From Physcomitrium patens (taxonomy: Eukaryota > Streptophyta > Bryopsida > Funariales > Funariaceae): 64,000 nt of DNA. A program made the translations under genes and the position numbers. The notes under the pieces were generated by a model that made no database searches, was not told the DNA's origin, and worked only from the letters and a program-made list of their open reading frames with translations. This document shows positions 26,871-37,069 of this stretch, in pieces (position 1 is the stretch's first letter; every line of letters begins with the position of its first letter). The stretch spans positions 9,968,494-10,032,493 of the forward strand of contig NC_037270.1 in assembly GCF_000002425.4 (NCBI RefSeq). Reading direction: 5' to 3'.

Positions 26871-27678
26871 ATATTTCTAACTTCTTGAAAACAAGAGGTA
26901 GGAAAAAAAAGAACACTATACAACTGTCTATAATTTTATAATGTATGTTTCATTATCTTGAAGTTCACAATAAAGACTTTCAATGTAATTCAATCAATCC
27001 TTGTGTGTCTACTTTTAGAGAGGGGTTTAATAAAAAATTGATGCATTTCTTAAAACTCCCTGGCATTGATGTTTAGCAGTAAACAAGGCCGCTTTGGTTG
27101 AAATATATTTATGTATGTATACAAAGAGTAATTTGTGGGGATAAACAGTAAACTCAATTATGTGATGAGCTGGGAACAAGACTTGGAGTAGGTTATTTAG
27201 TTAGAATAGTACACTGGGGTATGTGCTTGATTGAACATCACTCTTACCCATCCATCTTTTCTGTGAAGTAGATACAAAAAAGTGGATTGAAATAAATGAG
27301 CAAAAAGAAATCAAATCAAATCGAAATAGAGAGTAGAATTTGAACATTATATTCATGTGTGTTGTTTCACATGAGACTTTAATAAATCATACAAAAGGAT
27401 ACAAAAAAGAAAAAAGAATTAAAAGAGGAAAAAAAAAAAAACAAACAAATCAAAACAAAAAACAAGGAAGGAACGGTGATGTTAGCATTTTTGGAAAGTA
27501 CACCCAAAGGAACAAACTGTAGGGCAGGCAAAGGATATCCTGCAGTGGCATATTATGCAAGTGCTCTTGAAGAACCTTTCACAAACAGAAGGGTGGGGAA
27601 CCGTAACCTAACTGTTGCTCAAACTCAAAGCAAACATCATCAGTAGCAGGAAGAAAGAAAGAAAACTGAAATAAAATG
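26871..27678. other. Spacer without supported gene
   Basis: No recognisable coding sequence. It is A-rich near 27400-27470. A short open frame at 27340-27522 is Lys-rich and compositional. Confidence 0.5.
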
Positions 27679-27685
27679 TACATAT

Positions 27686-27756
<71 letters not shown>

Positions 27757-27770
27757 CACACACACATACA
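27679..27770. repeat. Compound (CA)n/(TA)n microsatellite
   Basis: Alternating blocks of CA and TA dinucleotides, five blocks in all. The three overlapping long frames across it on the minus strand are artefacts of the repeat. Confidence 0.95.
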
Positions 27771-28756
27771 CTCTCTGTGTACACATGACCCACACAAAAT
27801 GCTCTCTAGAATCCTGGCTACTTGCCTTCCAAAGCACTCCACTGGGTTGGCTTTTCATCTAACCAGCACACAACACCAAGGGTGCAGCTTGAGATAGTAC
27901 CTACGTTCCTTATGCCAGCAGCTCTTCGCAAGTGTAAACTACTCTGCAGGCTTTGAAACGGCTGCCCACTCAAGGGCTCTTTTGGTCATGGGTTCTGTGC
28001 GCTCGTACAATAAGCTCTTCCTCTTCCATGAAAAAAGTAAAACAGCAGTCAACTTCAATCTAACAACCCTTTGAAAACATGCGCACAAGTGATGTCAGCA
28101 TTTCTGCTGTTGACAAAAGGCTGTAAACTCACCTGCATTACATCTGAGCAGTCACTTCATTCTATCAAGTGTGACTTGAACGTCCACTTACAGGATGTAT
28201 CGTACGCGCTGTCTGGTCAAATGAGTCTCTTCCAGCAGAAATATATTCGAACATACTGCAAACACACACAATGTATCTGAACTTAGATTTTGTGTGCTGT
28301 AGTTTGTACAATCTCGCCCGGTGCTGATAGAAAATCTTCGAAAAGATTCTCTGCTTCTGGAGACATTGCTTCAGGACACACACAAAACATTCCCAATTGG
28401 CACTGCGCGAATTAACGCTCAGATGTATTTCACACTTCAACAAGTAAAATTTTAGCGCAAATCGGTGACTACTTTATAATGAAAGTCTAGCCACACTTCA
28501 AGATCATGACTTGGAAGGCTGCTGACGAGTTTAATGCTTGATTGTCAGGAGTTATAATAGATACGTCGATAGTATACTCTACATTCGTAGATCGAATTTA
28601 CCATGACTACCCAAGTTAAACGAGGAAAATCCCGCATCCGCAGCCATAAGGACCTGTGATCATGCTCCTCGCACTCACATATATCGTATTCCAAGTGTTT
28701 GTACGAAGCTAAACTCGACATACGGAATAATCGTTTATCTGTCATGCTAATCAAAC
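27771..28756. other. Moderate-GC region downstream of the ferredoxin-like gene
   Basis: Probably holds the 3' UTR and terminator of the minus-strand gene that ends at 28757, and beyond that unassigned sequence. Open frames at 28071-28280 (+) and 28165-28443 (-) show no domains and no codon bias that I can see. No RNA gene was recognised. Confidence 0.4.
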
Positions 28757-31700
28757 TTAATTTTTCTGAGAAGTTGCGCGATAAGCGTGATATGCAAAAT
28801 ACACAGCAGTTACTGCAGTTGCGACAGCCAATGTATCTCCAGATTCCCAATCTTCAACCCATGCTGGCCACTTAAACCTAGGCTTTTTCTTTTCCACGTA
28901 CGGTTTGAGTGGGCCTTCTTCCTCTTGTTCATCCCCACACATTTGATGCAGGTCACGTGATCCAATGCGTGGAAGAAGAGGAGGAGGATGCTTTCTCCGA
29001 GCAGGAACGGCTGCTCCATTAGGTGTTGCAGTCGCAGCATCCATCTTCCCCTCCGGCTCATTGTCTTCTCTGACTTCCCCAGTTGGCTTACTAGAAGGAT
29101 TTCTTCTCTGCTGGACTTCCTTCTGCTGATCCTCGGTCAATCCCATTTGGCCCCTGACGACGCAAAACATGATGTTTCAGATTCATAATTTTCAATTTTT
29201 TTTGAAAAGTTGATGTGAAGTTATAGTACTTTGAATTCACTTAAAATCCAATAGTTTCTCAAATTGAGTTAGTATTACCTCCAAAGCCGATCCACCACCT
29301 GTCCAAGGCCAATGTGCTTCTCCAAAAGCTCCGGAACATCTTCAGGTGTTACGTACCCATACCTGAACCGCAAACAAGTATGTTCTAAAATGAGTTGTCC
29401 TAGAGGTCAGCAAAGAAAAGCACCTAAAGCCTCAAGCCATTCCACATCTTTAAGCAGAACACCCAAAGCATGATACCAGAGAAGAAAGGAGCACTGATTT
29501 CCAACTGCATTTCATGATATCTTCGACTAGATAAAGTACATAGCCCTGAAAAGTGACGATGATGCACTGAAAAGCTCGGAAATTCACCACATGAAGTACA
29601 CGGGAACCCAACAGAGTCATGAATGTTGAAATTCAAAAAGAAAATTAAAAAGTTGCCGATACGATTTAAGTTTTTAGATATTTTTGGGTTTCCCCACTAA
29701 AATGACAATGCACCGTTCTAAACACTCACCAGTGCCCTGAGCAACTTCCAGAACCTCCATCATGCCTGAACACGATGACATTGCCAGCATACTTGTGGCC
29801 ACCAATGTGGGAGCAATAGTTTACAAACACTTGTTCACCTAGCCCGCGCACAGCGATCTCCTGATTGAAACGCTCTCTTAAAGGAGGTCCGCACACACCA
29901 CACCGCTTGTCACGACTCCCATGTCCACAAATAAAAACATAGCTCCCCACGAGAGGCTCCGGTTCACCTAAGGCCCACGCGTCCCCCTTGACCAGTACTT
30001 CATCGATAAAGGATTCAACATCTGATTCTGCAATTCCCCTGCAAGAGCATGATGCATATTGTATAAAAATTACAGTGGTTCGGTTAGACCATCTACAAAA
30101 TCAAAGTATGTAATTCGAAGAAATTAACAGTTACCAAGGAAGATACAAGGCTAAAAATTCGTAACACATTATGTGTATCTACGATAGAAATCCAGGAAAA
30201 GCGAACTCACTTGTATTTCAGCATGTCCGGAAACATCAAGATGTCACCGTTTGTCTTCTCAGGCTCATCCTGACCTTCAGCTATAGTCAAGCGGGTCTAC
30301 AAAAAAAATATATAAAAAAAATGTTAATATTAATAATAATATTAATATTTAGTCTGAAGAAATATTAGTGGCTTCGCAAATAACATAAAACCATAGAGAG
30401 CTTGTGTTATCAAGTTCCAATACTGTAACAAAATAATAGCCACCCTGGAGGAGTTTCCAGGCATTTTAAATTAATCAGAAGTGCAGATTGTGAAGTCTTA
30501 GTTTCTCATGATCAAAGCAGATGGCAGAATATTTTGATTAAGTCTTTCTCAGCAGACTTCTACGTGTCAGGTGATGAGGTCAGTAGCAAGTATTGATCAG
30601 AATTTGATTGTCAAGAAGATCGACAAGCGTCTAATTGATATTGTTTTCTGCGATTCAATCATTACATTTCTCCAGTAACAACTCGCCTAAATTTTTTCTC
30701 CTACAAATATTTCATGATTGCTTCTTGAACGAAACCTAGATTCAGGGAACTTGTCTACAAGTTTTTCTTATTTTCACCAGCATGAAACCTAGCTTCCGGA
30801 ATTGTATAGCACAATCGTCCGACTATTCAGCCATCGTTCCACACATTGGTTCAACCAACGAACACGAGTATAGTTCAACAAATATAATCGGTGCAGTGGC
30901 TGCACAACGCGTATGTGCACAACTAAGAGATCTAACGATACCAAGACAAGCTAAACACAATCAGACGGGCTATAATCGTGACCAGAGACTTTCAAGGATC
31001 GTCAGCAACATACTACAGCAGAGGTCCGTGCGGAGTGGGGACTTCTGACGTCATATCTAATCGTGAAATGCGTTGAATGGTATTTGCATGGACACCAGTT
31101 CACAAATGAGAGATATGTAAACATTTACAAAGAAATAAGTGAAGCCGAACAACCGTAGTCAGTTCCTCCAGACACTTAACCTTCTTTGTACAATAGCTTA
31201 TCACATACCTGTATGCCAATTATGTTCCACGAACGTGCCTAAATCGAAACAATCTGAAGTTACATCTCTTGGCAAGAGTGAAACAAAAACCAAGAAAAGT
31301 TGGAAATATTCACATACCTTCTTCGGTAAATCGTTTTTCTTATTACGGAGCGCATTGACCAATTTCGACGGCAAAGGATGATAGTCTGAAGCTTCCACTT
31401 TCGATGGCCAGCTACTTGGTTGATTGTAGCGCAAGAATATGTGGCGTTCGTACAAGTCCACACTTCCAACCAGAGGTTTTTTATTCATCATTTCAAGTCT
31501 CGTGAATCCATACGTTGCATCTAAGCTCTCGTCAGCGCTGCCCGCATCCACCTCCTCTATTCCAGCTCTCTCGACGACGGGCTCTTCGGCTACAGAATTG
31601 CTTGCCATGGTGGCAACCAATCTTCTGCCAGAGCCTGTAGAACGTAAACCGACGCTCGATCTGAGAAGAAAGCAAACTCCACAGATGAAACCTACCGATG

Positions 31701-31818
31701 AGTCAGCAAACGAGGCGGTAAACGACACGAACAGTGACTTGTTCTGCAGAGGCTCCAATCCCGATGCATTAAACTTATTAAACGCCCTACAGCACGCAGC
31801 GGTCCTAAATCTGACCAC
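28757..31818 (-). CDS. Apd1/Aim32-type sucrase/ferredoxin-like protein
   Basis: A five-exon gene: 31818-31318, 30296-30211, 30038-29730, 29362-29279 and 29153-28757. All introns are GT-AG, and the joined frame is 458 codons. The product is a thioredoxin-like [2Fe-2S] protein of the sucrase/ferredoxin-like family. Key text is YVFICGHGSRDKRCGVCG (Cys233, Cys242, Cys245) and CSHIGGHKYAGN (His273, His277), followed by GHWYGYVTPEDVPELL across the exon 3/4 junction. The Cys-x8-Cys and His-x3-His spacing fits the mixed Cys/His cluster ligation described for yeast Apd1. A C-terminal hydrophobic stretch (about residues 430-450, LAVATAVTAVYFAYHAY) could anchor it in a membrane. The first ATG gives a 70-residue Arg/Ser/Cys-rich extension; an in-frame ATG at 31608 (MASNSVAEE) gives a 388-residue form starting where family members usually start. 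The exact biochemical role in plants is not settled. Confidence 0.88.
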
Positions 31819-32460
31819 ACTCGGAAACGCAAAGAAAGCTAGAACGCCTCTACCTCTATCCCCTCGAAAGCCTCACAAACCAGCCACAGCGCACACTCCA
31901 CACTCCATCCCCTCACCTCAAAAGCCTACTCCACTCGCCAAGCCAATCGTGTCCAACATCTTCAAAAGCTTCACAATCCCTTCCACGACCAGCTCAATTC
32001 CGACACGCAGGACACTAACTGACATGATCAATGTGCAAAAAAAAATCCTAAACGGGCCTTTCTGCCACCAATGCCACACGATCCCCGACCATAAACCGCA
32101 CCAAAATATCAAATACTCACACCCTCTTGGATGCTTCAAATCCCGAGTTACCCGCCAAGAATTGATGATGCAGGAATCCAACGTAACGCAGATTCACCCG
32201 GTATGTGGTGCGGTACGGCGTGAGCCTCTCGCAACGTAAGCAATCCACGAAACTCTCTAACGCGCGCCGCGATAGTGTGCCTTTGGTTGGCTATGGCGGC
32301 TCTGCAATGCACGGGATTGCACGCTCCATTCCACGGCGGCGGCACTCGGGGTCTCCGCCCTCCTGGTCTCCGTCACCTTTTCGACTCCATTAAGGTCATG
32401 ATGCAATGCATGCTCCTTTTTTTCACGCAGAGTTGCACTCTACTTTGGGTTCAGGTCGTG
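31819..32460 (-). promoter_or_regulatory. Probable promoter/5' UTR of the ferredoxin-like gene
   Basis: Moderate-GC sequence immediately upstream of the first exon, ending where the DNA turns AT-rich near 32660. On the + strand it is C-rich with few G from about 31840 to 32140. A 266-codon + strand frame (31439-32239) crosses exon 1 and this region, but its protein (Pro/Ser/Thr-rich, no domain) looks like an antisense shadow. I could not pick a TATA box with confidence. Confidence 0.4.
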
Positions 32461-32660
32461 TGAGTTTCCATCTTGGCTCCTCCTTGTTGGCTGGTGTGTC
32501 ATCACTCCCACCTTTGTTTCAGCCATGGCCAATCCCTCAATTTTATTTTGGGCCTGGTATTCCACACGGCCTCTGGATATTCTTTTATGTTCTAGCCTAT
32601 CCTTCCCCTGCCTTCTATCTCTGTAATGTGGGTATCTATTCAATCTCTTAACCATTTGCT

Positions 32661-33690
32661 TGGCTTGAAATTTGATTAAATTGCTTGCTTGCTAAGGTAT
32701 GGTCATTCCATACTTGTGTGTACTTGTTCAAGGTCATGAGCTTCTCAACTACCCCAACTTGGTTTGTTGTCTGTACTTTTTGTGAATTTATTTGGAGATT
32801 AGCATGGTAATTTTTTTGAACTTTATTACAAGTTGACAAGAATGTGTGTGACTTAATGAAAAATGTAAAAGAATATGGAAGACTGTGTAAAGGTTTCATT
32901 TAAATTGAATTCTAAAGAAAAGTGGAATAGATGTTTAGAACTAAGGTATCTAGGTCAAGTAATGGAAAAAATAGATTAATAGTAAATTTGTTGTTGTTTA
33001 GGCTCATAAAATTTCAATTCATTGGTTTTTTAAAACTTATGATGATCTTTAATTAATTAATTTTTTTTAAAAAAATTACAAACAAAATCAATTTTAGTTG
33101 ATGAATTATCATCATTCAATTACAATATTATTCTTAATATTAGACTATCTAAGTATATAATAAAAATTTGATTAAATTAAATTAAATTAAATTAAATCAA
33201 TCTAATTTTTTAATCTTTTGGATTATTTAATATTAAATACAAAACAAAAAAAAACTTCTAAATAATAAGAAAGACTATTCTTAAACTTAAATTTACTAAA
33301 ATCATCATGAAGTTTAGTTTTAACATCATGATTAGAAATTTTGTTAATTTACTAAAATAAAGTTTATTAAAAGAAATAATCTCAATTAAAATTGTTAGCT
33401 TAATAATTTAAAGATGCAATTATTTGGATTGCAAAAGAAAAATTTGTTGTTGATTATACAATATATTTCTTTTTTTTAATACAAATTAAGAATGTCTACA
33501 CAAAGCATTTAACAAGCCTTATTATTTTCTAAGACAATATGTAATATATAAAATACTTCATGATATAGAAATACTTTAATAGACTTGGCAACAATTAAAA
33601 ACATGTATTGATATGAAATATTTAAGATTCTAGTAATTTGTATAAATTATAATTGAATGAGAAGCATCTTTTAGGTGTTACAAATATAGA
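32661..33690. other. AT-rich spacer, no gene seen
   Basis: Strongly AT-rich DNA with an AAATT repeat run near 33173-33197. No coding region, RNA gene or bounded element is supported. Confidence 0.5.
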
Positions 33691-33699
33691 TATTTATTT

Positions 33700-34210
33700 C
33701 AATAATTACCTATATGATTAGATAGAAGTATATAAAAGTAGATTAATTGGATAATATCTTATGGAGAAGCTCTTTAGAAGCTTCATAGATGTGGCTTTGA
33801 TTTTACATGTGTTTGTAGTTAATTGGTAGGATAGAAACTTATTCAATAAAGTAGCTACATGTTGCACATGTTGATAGCTTATGGAATAAGCTAACTATAT
33901 GGCGCATACATAGGAAATTTTATTTTATAAGTTAAGACATATGTCATGCAATTTGAACATATATTGGAAGTCCCATAGAATGTAGCCACGTAACTCCTAC
34001 TTAAATAGTACATATAGAGGCAAGAATAAAGTCCCTTTCACTCTTGTCAATGTCTTTTTAGTTCTTAATGTTGTTTTAAGACTTTTTAGTCTTCTTGTTT
34101 TTGGCAATAGGCATACTAGTTTAATATTATATCATCTTTGAATGATTCTTTAGTTTTTTTGAGTGACACAAGAGAGTATTGATCTTTAAATTTATTGAAA
34201 TTTATGTCCT
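33700..34210 (+). mobile_element. 5' LTR of ancient chromovirus C
   Basis: Aligns by eye with the isolated LTRs at 24330-24895 (reverse) and 44487-44960. It is followed on the same strand by decayed gag and pol, so it is taken as the 5' LTR of element C. It contains TTTAGAAGCTTC near 33770-33782, a remnant of the GAA/TTC arrays that fill the U3 of the younger family. Boundaries are approximate. Confidence 0.55.
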
Positions 34211-35605
34211 TGAAAGTTTGACAAGAGACCTAATTCATTATTCACATTTAATTCTAGAAAAGAATAGATTATTATACTTCTATTATTATATTTTTAGAAA
34301 TTATAAACCATCCACTTTTAAATTTATTTATAATTTTTTAATACTAATTTTTTTCTTAAAAGAGAAGATTATTTCTCTTTGTAGAAATTTTTATTTGATA
34401 TTAGAGGTTATAAATTACTCTCTTCTAGTTTAACTATTTGAATTTATTTGAGTTGTCTTTGCAAAAATAAATTATAGATACTACTCTCGGCATAAGTGAG
34501 AATAGATTTGAAACTATTGCAAATCTTTACAAGCTTTTCAATACTTTTAGGATGAAAATCTTACATATTTTCAATGTGAATCAGGATGGTATTATTCCTA
34601 TGCCTATGGAATAAATCAACAATGAACTTCAAAGTCTGCGCCAATAAATTGTATAATTAAGAGAAGTAAGTAGATTAAATTCATAATTATATCTAAAAAG
34701 TCTTGTTACTACAAGTATAAAGGAAGCAATGATAAGAATGCTCAAGAAGCTTGATGAAACAAGATCAAAGTTTAGAGAGTTTTTATAATAAATAAAGTTC
34801 TATCTAAGGTTGAATCTTTTTTAATATTCTTGATAGATTTATTCAAGTTAAATTCATAAAAATACTTCTTTCTAAGAGAGCTCTTTCTTGATTTACACTT
34901 TTGATGCAAAAAAAATCAAGACTACTCTATGATTTGAATTCATTTTTAGAAGTATTTATAATCACATTTAAAAAAAATGATTGAAAAAGAGTGGAATAGA
35001 CCAAGCTCGTAATTTTACAATAAGGATGATATTTAACCACCATATATGCTGCTAAATTTCAAAATCTTGCTAGCAATGTGAATTATAATGAAAAAGTGCT
35101 TATCAATCAATTTCAATATGGATTAAAAGATAATATCAAAGATTTATTGTGGACAATATGAAGAGCAAACTCATTACAATAATTTATTGCTTAAGCCATT
35201 GCATGAGAGAATTGACCATTTGAAAGACATCAAGAATAAAGATATAATTGGAGAGATACAAGTCAAGTTATGGTGATACAGAAGTGTCAATTTTTGCTAT
35301 ATATGTAATATCTATTTTTAATAAAAAATAGATTTCAAATGGTATTTCAAGCTAATATCAAAAATATTAAGATATTTTTGAAAAGAAGAATTAGATTTTA
35401 TTCTAAAGTATTGTTCCTATGATTATTTCATTGATCTTCAAAAAAGAGCTCGATTACTATTTGGACCAATATATAGCCTATTACAAAATGAATTGGCTAT
35501 ACTTAAGGAATATATTGACAAGAATTCAACCAAAAACTTCATATGCCATTTTAAATCTCTAGCAAGAGCTCCTATCTTATTTATGAAGAAAAAAGATTGA
35601 CCTTT

Positions 35606-35643
<38 letters not shown>

Positions 35644-36102
35644 ATATATAAAAGGACTATTAAAGATTCAACAAGATTATTATTAAGAATAGATATCTTT
35701 TTTCTTTAATTTTAGAACTTTTTGAATAATTTAATGAAAGGAAGATCTATATAAAAATAAATCTATAAAGAACATATAACTTAATATACATTAAAAAAAA
35801 AGATGAATGGAAAACTATATTTTGAATCAAAAATAAGAATTTCAAATTTAATATCATGTTGTTCGGACTTACAAATATACCAACTACTTTTTAAAATTTA
35901 ATAAATGATGTCTTTTGTACATTTTTTGATGATTTTGTTATCTATTATCAAAAAAATATCCTAATTTATGCTAAAAATATTGAAGAACATGAATTTTATG
36001 TTTGTCATGAGTTACAAAAATTAAGAGATGCAAGATTAAATATGGAGATAAAAAAGTATATATTTTATACTACTCAAGTTGACTTCTTAAGATATATCAT
36101 TT
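34211..36102 (+). mobile_element. Ancient chromovirus C, left part (gag to RT)
   Basis: Decayed gag and pol of an old relative of the young chromoviruses. Gag is recognisable near 35075-35165 (remnant of NWDEEAL...DLRNDMKDLL). The pre-RT segment related to GAQPSFGPIYNL is near 35432-35490, RT text continues to 36102, and the last piece corresponds to the QVDFLGYII region near the end of RT. There the young element A interrupts it. A TA microsatellite at about 35608-35640 sits where the [12 protein letters not shown] segment of RT would be. The rest of C resumes at 52068-52265 and 63304 onward. All frames are destroyed. Confidence 0.65.
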
Positions 36103-36500
36103 TGTCACGGACACAGAAATACAGACTTGAGATCTAACAAGAAGTTCAAGAAGAACTGGCAAGAATTAGATTAATCAGATGAATACAAGAACAACACCAG
36201 AGAGGTGAGCTAAAGCTCTAAGAGATGTGTTGTCGAGAACGAAGAATTTTTCAGCCTCGATTCTAATATATACTCCTATTTAGGAAGCTTCTCAAGCAAC
36301 TTCTACCAACTAGGAAGCTTCTAGAAGGTTCCAGAGACTTGCTTCTAGAAGGTTCTAGAAACTTATCTCTAGAAGGTTCTAAGGACTATGTCCCTAACAT
36401 CTTCTACCAACTAAAAAGCTTCTAGAAGGTTCTAGAGACTTGCTTCTAGAAGGTTCTAGAAACTTGTCTCTAGAAGGTTCTAAAGACTATGTTCCTAACA
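36103..36500 (-). repeat. 3' LTR of copy A
   Basis: A 398-bp LTR with TGTTAGG...GGACA ends (seen on the minus strand as TGTTAGGAACATAGTC ... GTGTCCGTGACA). U3 contains two four-unit runs of alternating GAA/TTC pentamers (36343-36360 and 36444-36461) and a further run at 36314-36331. A TATA-like GAGTATATATTAG (minus strand) lies downstream of them, near 36268-36282. The first part of U3 is internally duplicated: a TGTTAGGGACATAGTCC copy recurs near 36385-36402. Confidence 0.93.
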
Positions 36501-36514
36501 TCACCCTCTCCTTT
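36501..36514 (-). promoter_or_regulatory. Polypurine tract of copy A
   Basis: AAAGGAGAGGGTGA on the minus strand, directly adjoining the TGTTAGG start of the 3' LTR. It serves as the plus-strand primer in LTR retrotransposons. Confidence 0.85.
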
Positions 36515-36574
36515 AGCTTCGAGGTCTCTGAGAAGCAATGTTGTTGTTAATCAGTACCAATGCAAGAAAATAAA

Positions 36575-36904
36575 GATCTGTTACATAACGTCTACTATGA
36601 ACTCTAACCGTTGTTCACAAGGCAAGTGGTTCATCTGCCCTTGAAGCCAATGGTAGTGGTCCACTCCTTCAACTTCTGACCAAGCATGAACTTCCGTGTC
36701 CTCATTATGAAATTGTCCTACAAACACGCCTTCTGGTTGACCATCGTAAGGAGGCTCGGACTCAAATATAATCATCAATGATCGGTTACTTGGTATCCTC
36801 CATCGTCGTTGTGGTGTATGCGGTCCTTCATCTCGGGGTCGCCTTCATGAGCTAGTTGGTTGAGATAATCTGACTGGCATTGTATCTATCTCTTGGCTAT
36901 CCAT
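36575..36904 (-). pseudogene. Accessory ORF of the chromovirus family (copy A, broken)
   Basis: An ATG at 36904 opens a frame beginning MDSQEIDTMPVRLSQPTSS that is stopped by TGA where the B copy has CGA. The frame then continues through SNRSLMIIFESEPPYDGQPE and GVFVGQFHNEDTEVHAWSEV to a stop about 107 codons from the start. The segment from 36778 down is still open. It lies between the chromodomain end of pol and the polypurine tract. I do not recognise the protein: it has a basic N-terminal half (Arg-rich in copy B) and an acidic, aromatic C-terminal half. It could be a nucleic-acid-binding accessory protein or a captured host fragment. Confidence 0.6.
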
Positions 36905-37069
36905 ATCAGAAGACCAAACTATGGCTACTGAAAAAATTCTATTTTATTTTGGAGAAAATAACTACATCAACTACAAATTTTGGTGGTGCTCTCCCCCTTT
37001 CTTATATTCTTAGGTGAGCAAACTTCAGAAGGAAGCTATCGTCGAACCGACTTAGGTTTATAAGGATGT

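Noticed and set aside
27579..27858. Three overlapping Cys/Val/Tyr/Ile-rich open frames on the minus strand
   Set aside because: They are translations of the CA/TA compound microsatellite at 27679-27770.
31439..32239. 266-codon + strand frame considered as a gene
   Set aside because: It overlaps a confirmed exon in antisense, has no domain and is compositionally biased. Kept only as a low-interest observation.
36300..36500. Short regularly spaced repeats in the LTR considered as a CRISPR-like array
   Set aside because: The units are LTR-internal GAA/TTC blocks without unique spacers, in a plant nuclear retroelement.
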